From the NCBI GenBank assembly GCA_937877655.1, contig CALFJC010000050.1, forward strand, positions 1-55,380: a DNA stretch of 55,380 nucleotides. Direction: 5' to 3'. How positions within the stretch are numbered: the first letter of the stretch is position 1; every line of letters starts with the position of its first letter. Both the position numbers and the translations under genes were made by a program. Positions 1 through 7,589 of this stretch are shown one piece after another. The notes beneath the pieces were generated by a model. That model saw only the letters and a program-made list of their open reading frames with translations, was not told the DNA's origin and made no database searches. This DNA comes from an uncultured Selenomonadales bacterium (GTDB taxonomy: Bacteria; Bacillota; Negativicutes; Selenomonadales; Selenomonadaceae).

Positions 1-130
1 GGTCTTTTCTTTTTGCTACTTTTTCTTTGGACAAGCAAAGAAAAAGTAGATTCTAAACATAAAATTATTTTGAATGAATCGAAACAGCGAGTCGCCGAGA
101 TGGTTTTGCGGGCACACTTTAGAAAAAAGG
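1..130. repeat. dispersed intergenic repeat, copy 1 (with hairpin)
   Basis: A perfect inverted repeat with 14-bp arms (CTACTTTTTCTTTG at 16-29, complement at 36-49) and a 6-nt loop. It is followed by about 80 bp loosely similar to the tails of copies 2 (37.5 kb) and 3 (52.65 kb): the words 'gaatgaatcgaa', 'ggttttgcg' and 'gaaaaaaggg'. It lies downstream of the minus-strand chemoreceptor stop and may act as its distal terminator. The repeat probably begins before the window starts. No gene is seen here. Confidence 0.6.
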
Positions 131-136
131 GGGCTC

Positions 137-2134
137 TCACCGCAATTTGAACGTTTGAATGGCTTGTTGCAAATCGTCAGCCATGTCGGCGAGTTGGCGG
201 CTGGACGACGCAATTTCTTGAGTGGAAGCGGAAAGTTGTTGCGTCGTGGCGGAAATGGATTCCGTTTGCTGAGAAAATTTAATCGCCGTATTGTTTATAA
301 CTTCAACCGAGTCGATAATTTGCGAATTGCCGACTTCGGCTTTTTTTATTGCGTCAGTCGTCAAAGTGATTTTATCTGTCAAGGCGTCAATGTGCGAGAC
401 AATTTCGCGGAAGGCACCGCCCGCCTTGCCGACAGCTTGAACGCTCGCCGCCGTCAAATCCGTGCCGACACTCATAGAGGCAACCGCTTTTTCTGTCTGA
501 TCTTGTACATCGAAAATCAATCTTTTAATTTCACTTGCCGCCGTCGCCGATTGTTCGGCAAGCTTGCGAACTTCTTCTGCGACAACTGCAAAACCGCGTC
601 CGTGTTCTCCCGCGTGAGATGCCTCAATCGCCGCGTTCAAAGCCAGCAAATTCGTTTGCTCGGCAATGCCGCCGATTGTCTCGACAATGTTTCCGATTTT
701 GCCGGAGTATTCGCCGAGCAACTTTATAATCTCCGAAGATTCTTGAACGGAAACGCGGAGAGATTCCATACTTTGCACGGCATTTTCAACGGTTATTGCG
801 CCTGTCTCCGCCGTTTTCATCGCAATGTTCGACGCATTGGCGACGCCGCCAGAATTTTCTTCAATGACTTTCAAAAGTTCGCGCATGTTGATAACTGCAT
901 CATTTGCGGCACCGACAGCGTTTTTCTGTCCCTCTGTCGCAGTTGCAAATTCAGAAACGGCAGTTGCAATTTGATTCGCCGCCTCCGCCGATTGCCGCGA
1001 ATTTTCGTTGAGAGCTTCGGCGGATTGAGAAACGGTCGTCGCGCTCAATCTTGCTTTGTGGAAAAAATCATTGAGTTTATCTGTCATCGTCGCGAAGGCG
1101 GCGGCAACGGCTCCCAACTCGTCATCAGACTCGACGGGAACATTTTTAAGAGACAAATTGCCTTTAGAAATTTCGTCCGCCGCATGATTTATCGCCAAAA
1201 TCGGTTTGACGGCGGCATTGGCTATGAAATTCGCAACTAAGACGATTAAAACCAAAATCACAATGAATATTCCCGCCAAAACCAAAGCTTCATGAAATGC
1301 TTCGGCTTCAACAACGCTGTACGGTCTGAACGCGGCGATAATCCAATTTGTCTGCGGCTCTCTTTCGCAACTGACAAGTTTTTTCTCGCCGTCAACTTCG
1401 ATCTCAAAAATTTTTCTCTCGCCGACTTGCGCCTGACTTATGAACTCGTATTTGCTCATGTCGACGCGGTCTTCTTCCTTTTCGATCTTCATTGCGGAAT
1501 GCGAAACCAATTTTCCGTTGCTCTCGAAAATCGCCAATTCCGTTTCGGCGTCCGCCGAATTTTTTAAAAGATCTGCCAGCGCGGAAATATTATAATTGCG
1601 TTGAATCATGCCGATAATTTTTCCGTCCGAACTTTTAACGGGAACTTCGATAACGACGATAGCAAGTCCCGTCGTTTTGCTGACAACAACTTCCGAAACA
1701 TGTTCGTTGCCCTTCATCGCTTCTTTGAAGTAGTCGCGGGCTTCAAGATTGACAAGCTTGGCGTCGTCGCTCCTCACAACCTGCTGTCCGGAATTTTCGG
1801 TTATGACTATATTGCTGTTGTCTTGGAAAAGCGCATTGGCATTTTGAACGAGATTTTTCATGTTGGGATTTCTGTTTTCGGGCGTCGCCGTAAGATATTC
1901 CTGCACGGCGGGATTAACTGCCATAAGTCGCAACGCCGTAAAATTGCTGCTCATCATTGCAGAAACTTCTTTTTCAATCAGCTCGTCGGTAACTTTCAAT
2001 TCGTGTTCGGCAAAGACAAAGGCTGAAGTGACGGTGTTATAAATGGTGTACGCTATTGTGATTAACAGCGGCACCATACCTGTCAACACCAAAAGGAAAA
2101 TTAATTTTGACTTGATACTGCTCGGAAACCTCAT
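137..2134 (-). CDS. methyl-accepting chemotaxis protein
   Basis: Inner-membrane chemoreceptor of about 665 aa that senses a periplasmic ligand and controls CheA kinase. Near the N-terminus is a transmembrane helix (LIFLLVLTGMVPLLITIAYT). A Cache-like sensor of about 240 residues follows, then a second membrane helix (about 290-315), a HAMP segment, and a long methyl-accepting coiled coil with the signalling tip EQTNLLALNAAIEA and GRGFAVVAEEVRKLAEQS. The ATG at 2134 is preferred over one six codons upstream because AAAGG sits about 10 nt before it. No che genes are adjacent. The ligand cannot be read from the sequence. Confidence 0.95.
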   Translation of the reverse strand: MRFPSSIKSKLIFLLVLTGMVPLLITIAYTIYNTVTSAFVFAEHELKVTDELIEKEVSAMMSSNFTALRLMAVNPAVQEYLTATPENRNPNMKNLVQNANALFQDNSNIVITENSGQQVVRSDDAKLVNLEARDYFKEAMKGNEHVSEVVVSKTTGLAIVVIEVPVKSSDGKIIGMIQRNYNISALADLLKNSADAETELAIFESNGKLVSHSAMKIEKEEDRVDMSKYEFISQAQVGERKIFEIEVDGEKKLVSCEREPQTNWIIAAFRPYSVVEAEAFHEALVLAGIFIVILVLIVLVANFIANAAVKPILAINHAADEISKGNLSLKNVPVESDDELGAVAAAFATMTDKLNDFFHKARLSATTVSQSAEALNENSRQSAEAANQIATAVSEFATATEGQKNAVGAANDAVINMRELLKVIEENSGGVANASNIAMKTAETGAITVENAVQSMESLRVSVQESSEIIKLLGEYSGKIGNIVETIGGIAEQTNLLALNAAIEASHAGEHGRGFAVVAEEVRKLAEQSATAASEIKRLIFDVQDQTEKAVASMSVGTDLTAASVQAVGKAGGAFREIVSHIDALTDKITLTTDAIKKAEVGNSQIIDSVEVINNTAIKFSQQTESISATTQQLSASTQEIASSSRQLADMADDLQQAIQTFKLR

Positions 2135-2228
2135 GGCAACACAACCTTTCATAATTCATGAAAAAATTTTTTGAAAACATTTTACGCTTACTTAATGAAA
2201 AGTTGCAGGAGATTCATAGTTTCTTTTA

Positions 2229-2298
2229 AGGGAAAAAGGAAAAGGGAAATGGGAAAAGTTTTCTACTTTCAATCTTTCCACCTTATGATCTTTTCATC
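2229..2298. repeat. imperfect inverted-repeat element, copy A
   Basis: A purine-rich left arm (repeated 'ggaaaa/gggaaa') is followed by a pyrimidine-rich right arm (ctttcaatctttcca... gatcttttcatct) that is nearly its complement. It has the same architecture and shared words as copies at about 24.4 and 36.1 kb. It fills the gap between the chemoreceptor start and the DUF1385 stop and touches the stop codon. Confidence 0.6.
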
Positions 2299-3156
2299 TC
2301 AATTCGCGGGCGTGACGGCTTCCAAAGATTTTATCGCAACTTCGATCATTGAATCGTCGGGCTCGCGTGTCGTCAAATATTGGAGCCAAAGCCCCGGCAA
2401 CGTCGCCAATTTTACAAAAGAATTTTCCGACCGCGCAGAAAATCGAATTATTTCATAAGACAAGCCCGCAACCAGCGGCAATAAAATTATTCGCGAAAGA
2501 ATTCTTATCCAAAGTTCAGGCCAGCCGAGAAACGCGAAAACAAAAATGCTTACAAGCATGACGATTAATAAAAATGCCGTTCCGCATCTCGGATGAAGGC
2601 GCGGAAATTTTTTTACGTTCTCGACCGTCAAAGGCAAATTTGCTTCGTAGCAGAAAATTGTTTTGTGTTCTGCGCCGTGATATTGAAAAACTCGCTGAAT
2701 GTCTTTCATTTGCGAGATTGCGAAAAGATACGCCAGAAAAATTATCAGCCGCAAAAATCCTTCCGCCAAATTTAAAATTATCGGGTCGTCGGTCAACGTG
2801 TGAAAAAATTTTGCGGCGAAAGTCGGTATCGCAATGAACAACACGCAAGCCAAGCCGACAGCCAAAATTATTGTGCCGATTAATTCTTTGTCGGAAAGTT
2901 GTTCGTCTTCTTCGCCCGCCGCCTGCGCGGAAAAAGAAAGTGACTTCATGCCGAGAATCAGCGATTCAAAAAGTGAAACTGCGCCGCGAAGGAGCGGCAA
3001 TTTCAAAATCGGAAAACGCTCGGTTATCGAAGTGATATTTTTGACTTGGACATTTATATTTCCGTCGGGCTCGCGAACTGCCGTTGCAACTTTTCCGAAG
3101 CCGCGCATCATTACTCCTTCAATGACAGCCTGCCCGCCGACCAAAGGTTTCTCCAT
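2299..3156 (-). CDS. DUF1385 family membrane protein (YqhQ-like)
   Basis: A 285-aa membrane protein of the DUF1385/YqhQ family. The diagnostic N-terminus VGGQAVIEGVMMRG is present, as are several hydrophobic segments (about 95-115, 130-150, 195-235) and the conserved YHGAEHKTIFCYE. The biochemical role of the family is not established. The start is an ATG with ACGGAGGA upstream. It lies directly downstream of rpmE on the same strand, which is the usual arrangement in Clostridia-related genomes and suggests co-transcription. Confidence 0.9.
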   Translation of the reverse strand: MEKPLVGGQAVIEGVMMRGFGKVATAVREPDGNINVQVKNITSITERFPILKLPLLRGAVSLFESLILGMKSLSFSAQAAGEEDEQLSDKELIGTIILAVGLACVLFIAIPTFAAKFFHTLTDDPIILNLAEGFLRLIIFLAYLFAISQMKDIQRVFQYHGAEHKTIFCYEANLPLTVENVKKFPRLHPRCGTAFLLIVMLVSIFVFAFLGWPELWIRILSRIILLPLVAGLSYEIIRFSARSENSFVKLATLPGLWLQYLTTREPDDSMIEVAIKSLEAVTPAN

Positions 3157-3222
3157 AAAAATTTCCTCCGTTGAAATGAAAAACAGGCAAGGCGATTGTT
3201 CACCTTGCCTGAAAATTTCGCA

Positions 3223-3423
3223 TTAAACTTTTTTATAACGTCTGTTGAATTTCTCAATGCGTCCGCCCGCTTTAACGTCACGTTGACGTCCCGTAAAGAA
3301 CGGATGGCATTTCGAGCAAACATCGACGCGCAATTCTTTTTTTGTGGAGCCGGTTTTGAAAGTATTGCCGCAACCGCAGGTAACAGTTGCCTCGAAGTAC
3401 TGCGGATGAATTTTTTCCTTCAT
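3223..3423 (-). CDS. rpmE: 50S ribosomal protein L31
   Basis: Ribosomal protein L31, 66 aa, zinc-binding (C+) form. CxC (TCGCGN) and CxxC (CSKCHPFF) form the metal site, and the ending FTGRQRDVKAGGRIEKFNRR is typical of the family. The start is fixed at the ATG at 3423 by AAAGGAGGT nine bases upstream; an in-frame GTG at 3432 overlaps that Shine-Dalgarno and is unlikely. Transcription is from the divergent promoter region shared with the ClpX-like gene. Confidence 0.97.
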   Translation of the reverse strand: MKEKIHPQYFEATVTCGCGNTFKTGSTKKELRVDVCSKCHPFFTGRQRDVKAGGRIEKFNRRYKKV

Positions 3424-3448
3424 GCTTGGCACCTCCTTTGAAATGCAG

Positions 3449-3478
3449 TTGACGCGAAAACCGCGCAGGGTGTATTAT
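3449..3478 (+). promoter_or_regulatory. promoter of the ClpX-like gene
   Basis: TTGACG (3449-3454), an 18-bp spacer and TATTAT (3473-3478), 56 bp before the ATG at 3534. The -10 overlaps that of the rpmE promoter on the other strand. Confidence 0.55.
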
Positions 3479-3486
3479 ACGCCCTG
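3466..3486. promoter_or_regulatory. operator-like dyad over divergent promoters
   Basis: A 21-bp near-perfect palindrome. Outer arms are CAGGG (3466-3470) and CCCTG (3482-3486), the inner part is GTA-TTA-TAC. It is centred on the region that serves as -10 for both rpmE (minus) and the ClpX-like gene (plus). A protein binding here would block both. The operator function is inferred from position and symmetry only. Confidence 0.45.
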
Positions 3487-3502
3487 TGATTTTTTATTGC
3501 AA
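3474..3502 (-). promoter_or_regulatory. rpmE promoter
   Basis: On the minus strand, TTGCAA (3497-3502), a 17-bp spacer and a consensus TATAAT (3474-3479), about 50 bp upstream of the rpmE start. Confidence 0.6.
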
Positions 3503-3533
3503 GTTTTTTAAGTAACAAAGGAGAAATTCTCAA

Positions 3534-4844
3534 ATGACATATGAAAGCGTTCATTGCAGTGTTTGCGGACGGCGAATCAAAATTCAAAATCGACTCGACA
3601 TGCCCGTTTTCGATCCCAATACGGGCTTCGGCATTTGCAAAAGCTGTATCAAAAATATTTATCACTATATCGAGGCGGAAGAAGGACATCAGACTTTCAA
3701 GAGCAAAAAAAATTTTAACAATGCGCTCGGAGATCTGTTGGCGAAAAATAAACCGCACGTCATAAAAAAATATCTTGACGAATTTATAATTTTGCAGGAG
3801 CGGGCGAAAAAAATTTTGTCGGTTGCGGCGTACAATCATTATAAGCGCATGAAATACGATTTGGAGAACACCGGCGGCGAAGATGAACTTGACAAGTCGA
3901 ACGTGATAATTATGGGTCCGACGGGTTGCGGCAAGACGGCGATGCTAAGTCACTTGTCGAAACTTTTGGATATTCCCTTCGCCGTAACGGACGCATCGAG
4001 TTTGACGGAAGCTGGCTTTGTCGGCGCGGACGTTGAAGTTGCCGTGAGAAATCTTTATTACGCGGCGGGCATGGACATTGAGAAAACCGAGCACGGAATA
4101 ATTTATCTGGACGAGTTTGATAAAATTGCCCGCAAGTCCGGCGCGAACAATTCCATAACCGCCGACCCGGGGCATGAAGGAGTTCAGCAAGGGCTTTTAA
4201 AAATGTTGGAAGGCAGCGTTGTTGAATTCACCGAGCGCGGGCAACGCAAGCATCCCGAAGCCCCGACGATTAAAGTTGACACGAGAAATATTTTATTCAT
4301 AGTCGGCGGCGCGTTTGTCGGGATTGAAAAAATTATCGAGAAGAGACTCAAGAAAAATGAATCGCCAATCGGTTTCGGCTCCGAAGTTCCGTCCAAAGAA
4401 GATACCGATAAAAAATTCAACGAGCTGATTCATCAAGTGCGCCCGGAAGATTTAATGAAGTACGGAATTATTCCCGAAATAATCGGACGGTTGCCCGTCA
4501 TTTGCACGCTTGAAACTCTGGATGAAGACGCGCTGTTGAGAATCTTAACCGAGCCGAAAAATGCGCCCGTCAAGCAATACGAAAAACTTTTGGCGATGGA
4601 CAATGTCAAATTGGAGTTTGAAGAGGCGGCACTTCGACAAGTCGCGAAAATGGCGATTGAGCGCAAAACGGGAGCGCGTTCGCTGAAAGGGATAATCGAA
4701 GACGTTATGCTTGACGTCATGTTTGAAATTCCGAAATCGGAGGAGCCGCGCCGAGTACTCGTAACGGAGGCTTGCATAAAGGGCGAGGAGTCGCCGAAAA
4801 TTTTTCCGCTTGAAGAAGTCAACCTTATGAAAGAGAGTGCTTGA
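3534..4844 (+). CDS. divergent ClpX-like AAA+ unfoldase
   Basis: A 436-aa ClpX-type protein unfoldase. In order it shows an N-terminal zinc-binding domain (CSVC near residue 8, CKSC near 36), LSVAAYNHYKRMK, Walker A GPTGCGKT, the pore loop TEAGFVG, Walker B IIYLDEFDKIA, the RKHP pore-2 element, the ClpP-docking loop IGFGSEV and sensor 2 GARSLKGIIEDVMLDVMFE. It departs from canonical ClpX at several sites: VGADVEVAVRNLYYAAG replaces VGEDVENILLKLL, FDKIA replaces IDKIS, and the pore has Phe for Tyr. The IGF loop argues that it still docks ClpP. It may be a paralog beside a housekeeping clpX elsewhere. AAAGGAG precedes the ATG. The stop overlaps the next gene. Confidence 0.88.
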   Translation: MTYESVHCSVCGRRIKIQNRLDMPVFDPNTGFGICKSCIKNIYHYIEAEEGHQTFKSKKNFNNALGDLLAKNKPHVIKKYLDEFIILQERAKKILSVAAYNHYKRMKYDLENTGGEDELDKSNVIIMGPTGCGKTAMLSHLSKLLDIPFAVTDASSLTEAGFVGADVEVAVRNLYYAAGMDIEKTEHGIIYLDEFDKIARKSGANNSITADPGHEGVQQGLLKMLEGSVVEFTERGQRKHPEAPTIKVDTRNILFIVGGAFVGIEKIIEKRLKKNESPIGFGSEVPSKEDTDKKFNELIHQVRPEDLMKYGIIPEIIGRLPVICTLETLDEDALLRILTEPKNAPVKQYEKLLAMDNVKLEFEEAALRQVAKMAIERKTGARSLKGIIEDVMLDVMFEIPKSEEPRRVLVTEACIKGEESPKIFPLEEVNLMKESA

Positions 4845-5659
4845 TGAAAATTCCAAAATGCGCCTTCGCGATAATCGGCGGGTCAGGGACGCTCAGCAGT
4901 AATTTCCCGAAAAATTTTCCTGCCGCGCAGATTTTGGAAGAAAATTTGTTTTTCGAGACGCCTTACGGAAAAAGTCCCGCCTTCAGATTTTGCGAGGTTG
5001 ACGGGAAAAAATTTCTTACTTGCAAAATGCACGGCTGGCGAAGCGGCGTTACCCGCGCAGATTCTTCGCGACAGATTTTTTGGACGTTCAGAGAGGCGGG
5101 CGTTAAGAAAATTTTGTCGGAAGGCGGAGTGGGCACGATTAATCACCTGCTAAATCCCCGCGATTTGATGATACCCGATGATTATCTGGATCTTTCCAAC
5201 AGAAAAGATGTTCAGCTTGACGGAAAATTTTTGCTGATAATGCGCGACGCCCTTTGTCCCGACCTGCGCGGAAAACTTTTGACTTCGGCGAAAAAATTTT
5301 TTGACGGAAGAATTTTTGAACGCGGGATTTATGCCGTGACGGACGGAAGACATTTCGAGAGCCCCGCAGAAATTTCTATGTTGAAAGGACATGCGGACAT
5401 TGTCGGACAGAGTTTGGCTCCCGAAGTTTATTTGGCGCGAGAAATCGGCGCGTGTTATGCAAATTTATCTTTCGTTGTAAATTACGGCGAAGGTTTAAAA
5501 ACTTGGTCGCATGAAGTCATGAAAAATATTTTCTTCGACGACGCGCAACTTATCGGAAACATTTTGCTTGACGCAATTAAAAATACCGATGCCGATAAAA
5601 AAAATTGTCACTGCTTGGAACTTCGCAAAGAAACTTTGCTTAAAGAAATTTACGAATAA
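4844..5659 (+). CDS. MTAP/PNP-family nucleoside phosphorylase, divergent
   Basis: About 271 aa, resembling S-methyl-5'-thioadenosine phosphorylase / 6-oxopurine nucleoside phosphorylase, which cleaves purine nucleosides with phosphate. The N-terminal AIIGGSGTL phosphate loop, ILSEGGVGTINHLLNPRDLMIPDDYLDL, and PAEISMLKGHADIVGQSLAPE followed by LAREIGACYANLSFVVNY match the family. The usual RHGRxH appears as MHGWRSG and the usual VVGMT as IVGQS, so substrate preference may differ. The ATG (4844) overlaps the upstream TGA by one base, indicating translational coupling to the ClpX-like gene. A TTG one codon earlier is possible. Confidence 0.75.
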   Translation: MKIPKCAFAIIGGSGTLSSNFPKNFPAAQILEENLFFETPYGKSPAFRFCEVDGKKFLTCKMHGWRSGVTRADSSRQIFWTFREAGVKKILSEGGVGTINHLLNPRDLMIPDDYLDLSNRKDVQLDGKFLLIMRDALCPDLRGKLLTSAKKFFDGRIFERGIYAVTDGRHFESPAEISMLKGHADIVGQSLAPEVYLAREIGACYANLSFVVNYGEGLKTWSHEVMKNIFFDDAQLIGNILLDAIKNTDADKKNCHCLELRKETLLKEIYE

Positions 5660-5667
5660 AAAATTCT

Positions 5668-5699
5668 GCAACCTGCGCGGGTTGTGGAAATTTTTTTTT
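5668..5699 (+). terminator. Rho-independent terminator after the phosphorylase
   Basis: Stem CAACC/GGTTG (5669-5673, 5680-5684) is followed after a few bases by nine T residues. The tail TGGAAATTTTTTTTTGCC recurs at the next hairpin (5822-5853). Confidence 0.6.
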
Positions 5700-5821
5700 G
5701 CCAATGCGAAATTCATCAGAGAAAATTTTAAAAGTTATGAAACTAGAAATGCGCATGCATTTCGTACCGGCGCGGCGAGTTTCCACGCCTAAGTTAATCG
5801 GCAAATCGCGACTGCTGTTCC

Positions 5822-5853
5822 GCCGCTTTTAAAGCGGCTGGAAATTTTTTTTT
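5822..5853 (+). terminator. palindrome plus T-run in the 5660-5912 gap
   Basis: A 17-bp near-perfect palindrome (GCCGCTTT-T-AAAGCGGC, 5822-5838) followed by GGAAA and nine T. It is a second terminator-like structure before the HlyD-like gene, or a regulatory element in its leader. Apart from a short GAAATGC/GCATTTC dyad near 5745-5765, I see no gene in this 250-bp gap. Confidence 0.5.
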
Positions 5854-5912
5854 GCCTGTTGTAGAATAGCGGCGGCTTTCAGCCCACTCAAAATTTTTTG
5901 GGAGCAAACAAA

Positions 5913-7409
5913 ATGCAAACTACCGATATAACCGACAAGGTTAAAAATTATATTCGCTTCGGGTTGGTCGCCGTGATTTTGGCGGCGGCGGCGGTCGGTT
6001 ACGGCGAGTATAAATATTGGCACAAGGACGAAGTGATTCAAATTGAGGATGCGAAAGTTGCGGGAACAATGGTTTCAGTCAGAGTTTTGGCGAACGGCAA
6101 AGTCAAAGAACTTTTATTCGAGGACGGCGCGGAAGTCAAAGTCGGAGATGTGATAGCGCGTTTGGAAGTCGCCATAACGGAAGAAGAAATTCGGCAGTTG
6201 GAAGAAACTCTTCAAATTGCGCACGACAATTATAACGAGCTTGCGGCGGGGCAATGGGTAAAAGTTCCCGTTCAGCGCGAAAGAGTAATTCAGCAAGCCG
6301 CGCCGCCGCCTTCGGTTAGATATTCGGCTTCGGCTCCGTCGGCAAATTTGGGAAAATTGGAGGAGCGGGCAAATCGCATGGCTGAACTTTTCGATATGGG
6401 AGCCGTCAGCGCGGTTCAAAGAGACGCCGCCCGTGCCGCCTATGAAAGTGCTCTTGCCGAATCTCAAGCCCAAACTCCGATTTACGAATACTACGAAGCC
6501 CCGCCGCCGATTATCGAATATTACACGGAATATGTTGACGAATTCAGAGAGACGCCGCCCGAAGTTTTGGCGGGAGCCGCGCAGGCGATTAAACAAGCCG
6601 AACTTTCTTTGAACGTCGCAAAGCAGGAAGCTCGCGAAACTGATGTTATCGCTCCCGTCAGCGGCGCGATTTATTACGGCGTTGAAGTCGAGCAGGAACT
6701 TTCGGCGGGCGATTCGGTTTCCAAAATCGGCGACAGCCGCGAACTTTGGATTGAGGCAGAAGTTTCGGAAGAAATTTTTAATAAAATTCCGCTCGGCAAG
6801 CTTGTAAGTTATTCGATTGACGGCAAGGAACTTTTCGGCACGGTTATAGAAAAAATTAAGCCGAATGTCGCTGAACCCGTCGAAGAAAATTCGGAGACTA
6901 TGGAGCTCCCCGAAATTCCGACGTCCGAAAACGCGCCCCCGCCTTTAATCGAAGAAACTCCACCTGCCGAAACTTCAACTGCAGAAATTCCTTCCGAAGA
7001 AAATCCTCCCGTCGAAGAAAATCCTCCCGTTGAAAATTCTTCTGCCGAAAAAATTCATGCGATAATAAATTCTGTCAAGGAAAATCCGCAAATCGTCGAG
7101 GCTGAAACCGAAATTATCGATAATCCCGCGCAGGTTGCCGATAATTCTTCGCCCAATGAAAAAATCCGCTCGATAATAAATTCCGTTAAGGAAAATCCCG
7201 AACAACCCGCCGAAAATCCTACGCCTGAAGAAAATCCTTCTCCCGCCGAAAATCAACCCGTCACGGAAAATTCTCCGAAAAAAAATCTCACGGGTACCGA
7301 AACTCAGCCCAAGCCCAACGATAAATTTATCATAAAAATTTCTCTGCCCGCCGAGCGCGATTTTGATTGCCAACCCAACATGAAGGTTGCCGTTAAAATT
7401 AAAGTTTGA
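5913..7409 (+). CDS. HlyD-family membrane-fusion (adaptor) protein
   Basis: About 498 aa. One N-terminal transmembrane helix (FGLVAVILAAAAVGYG), then a biotinyl-lipoyl-like domain (VRVLANGKVKELLFEDGAEVKVGDVIARLEV), a helical hairpin of about 130 residues, the second lipoyl half (ETDVIAPVSGAIYYGVEVE... SAGDSV) and a beta-barrel start (LWIEAEVSEEIFNKI). This is the adaptor of a secretion or efflux pump, anchored in the inner membrane. Odd feature: about 150 residues rich in Pro/Glu/Asn interrupt the C-terminal part and contain two copies of a block ending IINSVKENP; the last about 25 residues return to the barrel fold. The ATG at 5913 has GGGAG upstream. No ABC or outer-membrane partner is adjacent. 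Confidence 0.82.
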   Translation: MQTTDITDKVKNYIRFGLVAVILAAAAVGYGEYKYWHKDEVIQIEDAKVAGTMVSVRVLANGKVKELLFEDGAEVKVGDVIARLEVAITEEEIRQLEETLQIAHDNYNELAAGQWVKVPVQRERVIQQAAPPPSVRYSASAPSANLGKLEERANRMAELFDMGAVSAVQRDAARAAYESALAESQAQTPIYEYYEAPPPIIEYYTEYVDEFRETPPEVLAGAAQAIKQAELSLNVAKQEARETDVIAPVSGAIYYGVEVEQELSAGDSVSKIGDSRELWIEAEVSEEIFNKIPLGKLVSYSIDGKELFGTVIEKIKPNVAEPVEENSETMELPEIPTSENAPPPLIEETPPAETSTAEIPSEENPPVEENPPVENSSAEKIHAIINSVKENPQIVEAETEIIDNPAQVADNSSPNEKIRSIINSVKENPEQPAENPTPEENPSPAENQPVTENSPKKNLTGTETQPKPNDKFIIKISLPAERDFDCQPNMKVAVKIKV

Positions 7410-7430
7410 AATTTTGCAGGAAAATTTTTG

Positions 7431-7464
7431 CCTCGCAACGAATTATGCGGGGCATTTTGTTTTT
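7431..7464 (+). terminator. terminator after the HlyD-like gene
   Basis: Stem CCTCGCA (7431-7437) pairs with TGCGGGG (7446-7452) across an 8-nt loop, followed by a T-rich tract at 7455-7464, 21 bp after the stop codon. Confidence 0.65.
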
Positions 7465-7477
7465 GGGAGGTTTTTTT

Positions 7478-7540
7478 ATGCAACACGCAACCCGCTTTAA
7501 AAAATTTTCGACGTGGGGAGCTTCGGCTCCCGAATTTTAA
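7478..7540 (+). CDS. 20-codon leader ORF with overlapping attenuator hairpin (candidate)
   Basis: A short ORF with a strong Shine-Dalgarno (GGGAGG, about 7 nt before the ATG). It reads through a single Trp codon (TGG at 7514-7516) directly into a perfect hairpin GGGAGC-TTCG-GCTCCC (7516-7531), and stops at TAA 7540. It lies 49 bp upstream of trpB. The arrangement resembles transcription attenuation of a Trp gene. One Trp codon is weak compared with classic leaders, and the GGGAG of the leader Shine-Dalgarno could pair with CTCCC as an alternative structure. Expression and function are inferred. Confidence 0.4.
   Translation: MQHATRFKKFSTWGASAPEF
7516..7540 (+). terminator. possible attenuator hairpin before trpB
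   Basis: A 6-bp GC-rich stem with an extra-stable TTCG loop (7516-7531), followed by GAATTTTAAAT. The U-run is short (four T), so it could be a weak terminator or a translational control element. Confidence 0.4.
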
Positions 7541-7589
7541 ATCTGAATCCAAATCGCACGCGAAATATTTTTTAATCGGAGGTTTTAAA

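Noticed and set aside
74..1240. 388-codon plus-strand open frame opposite the chemoreceptor
   Set aside because: It lies wholly antisense to a clear chemoreceptor, has Arg/Phe-rich low-quality composition and no ribosome site.
7428..7589. Longer N-terminus for trpB starting at 7428
   Set aside because: The extension would run through a terminator and the leader hairpin, has no homology to TrpB, and the ATG at 7590 has an excellent ribosome site.
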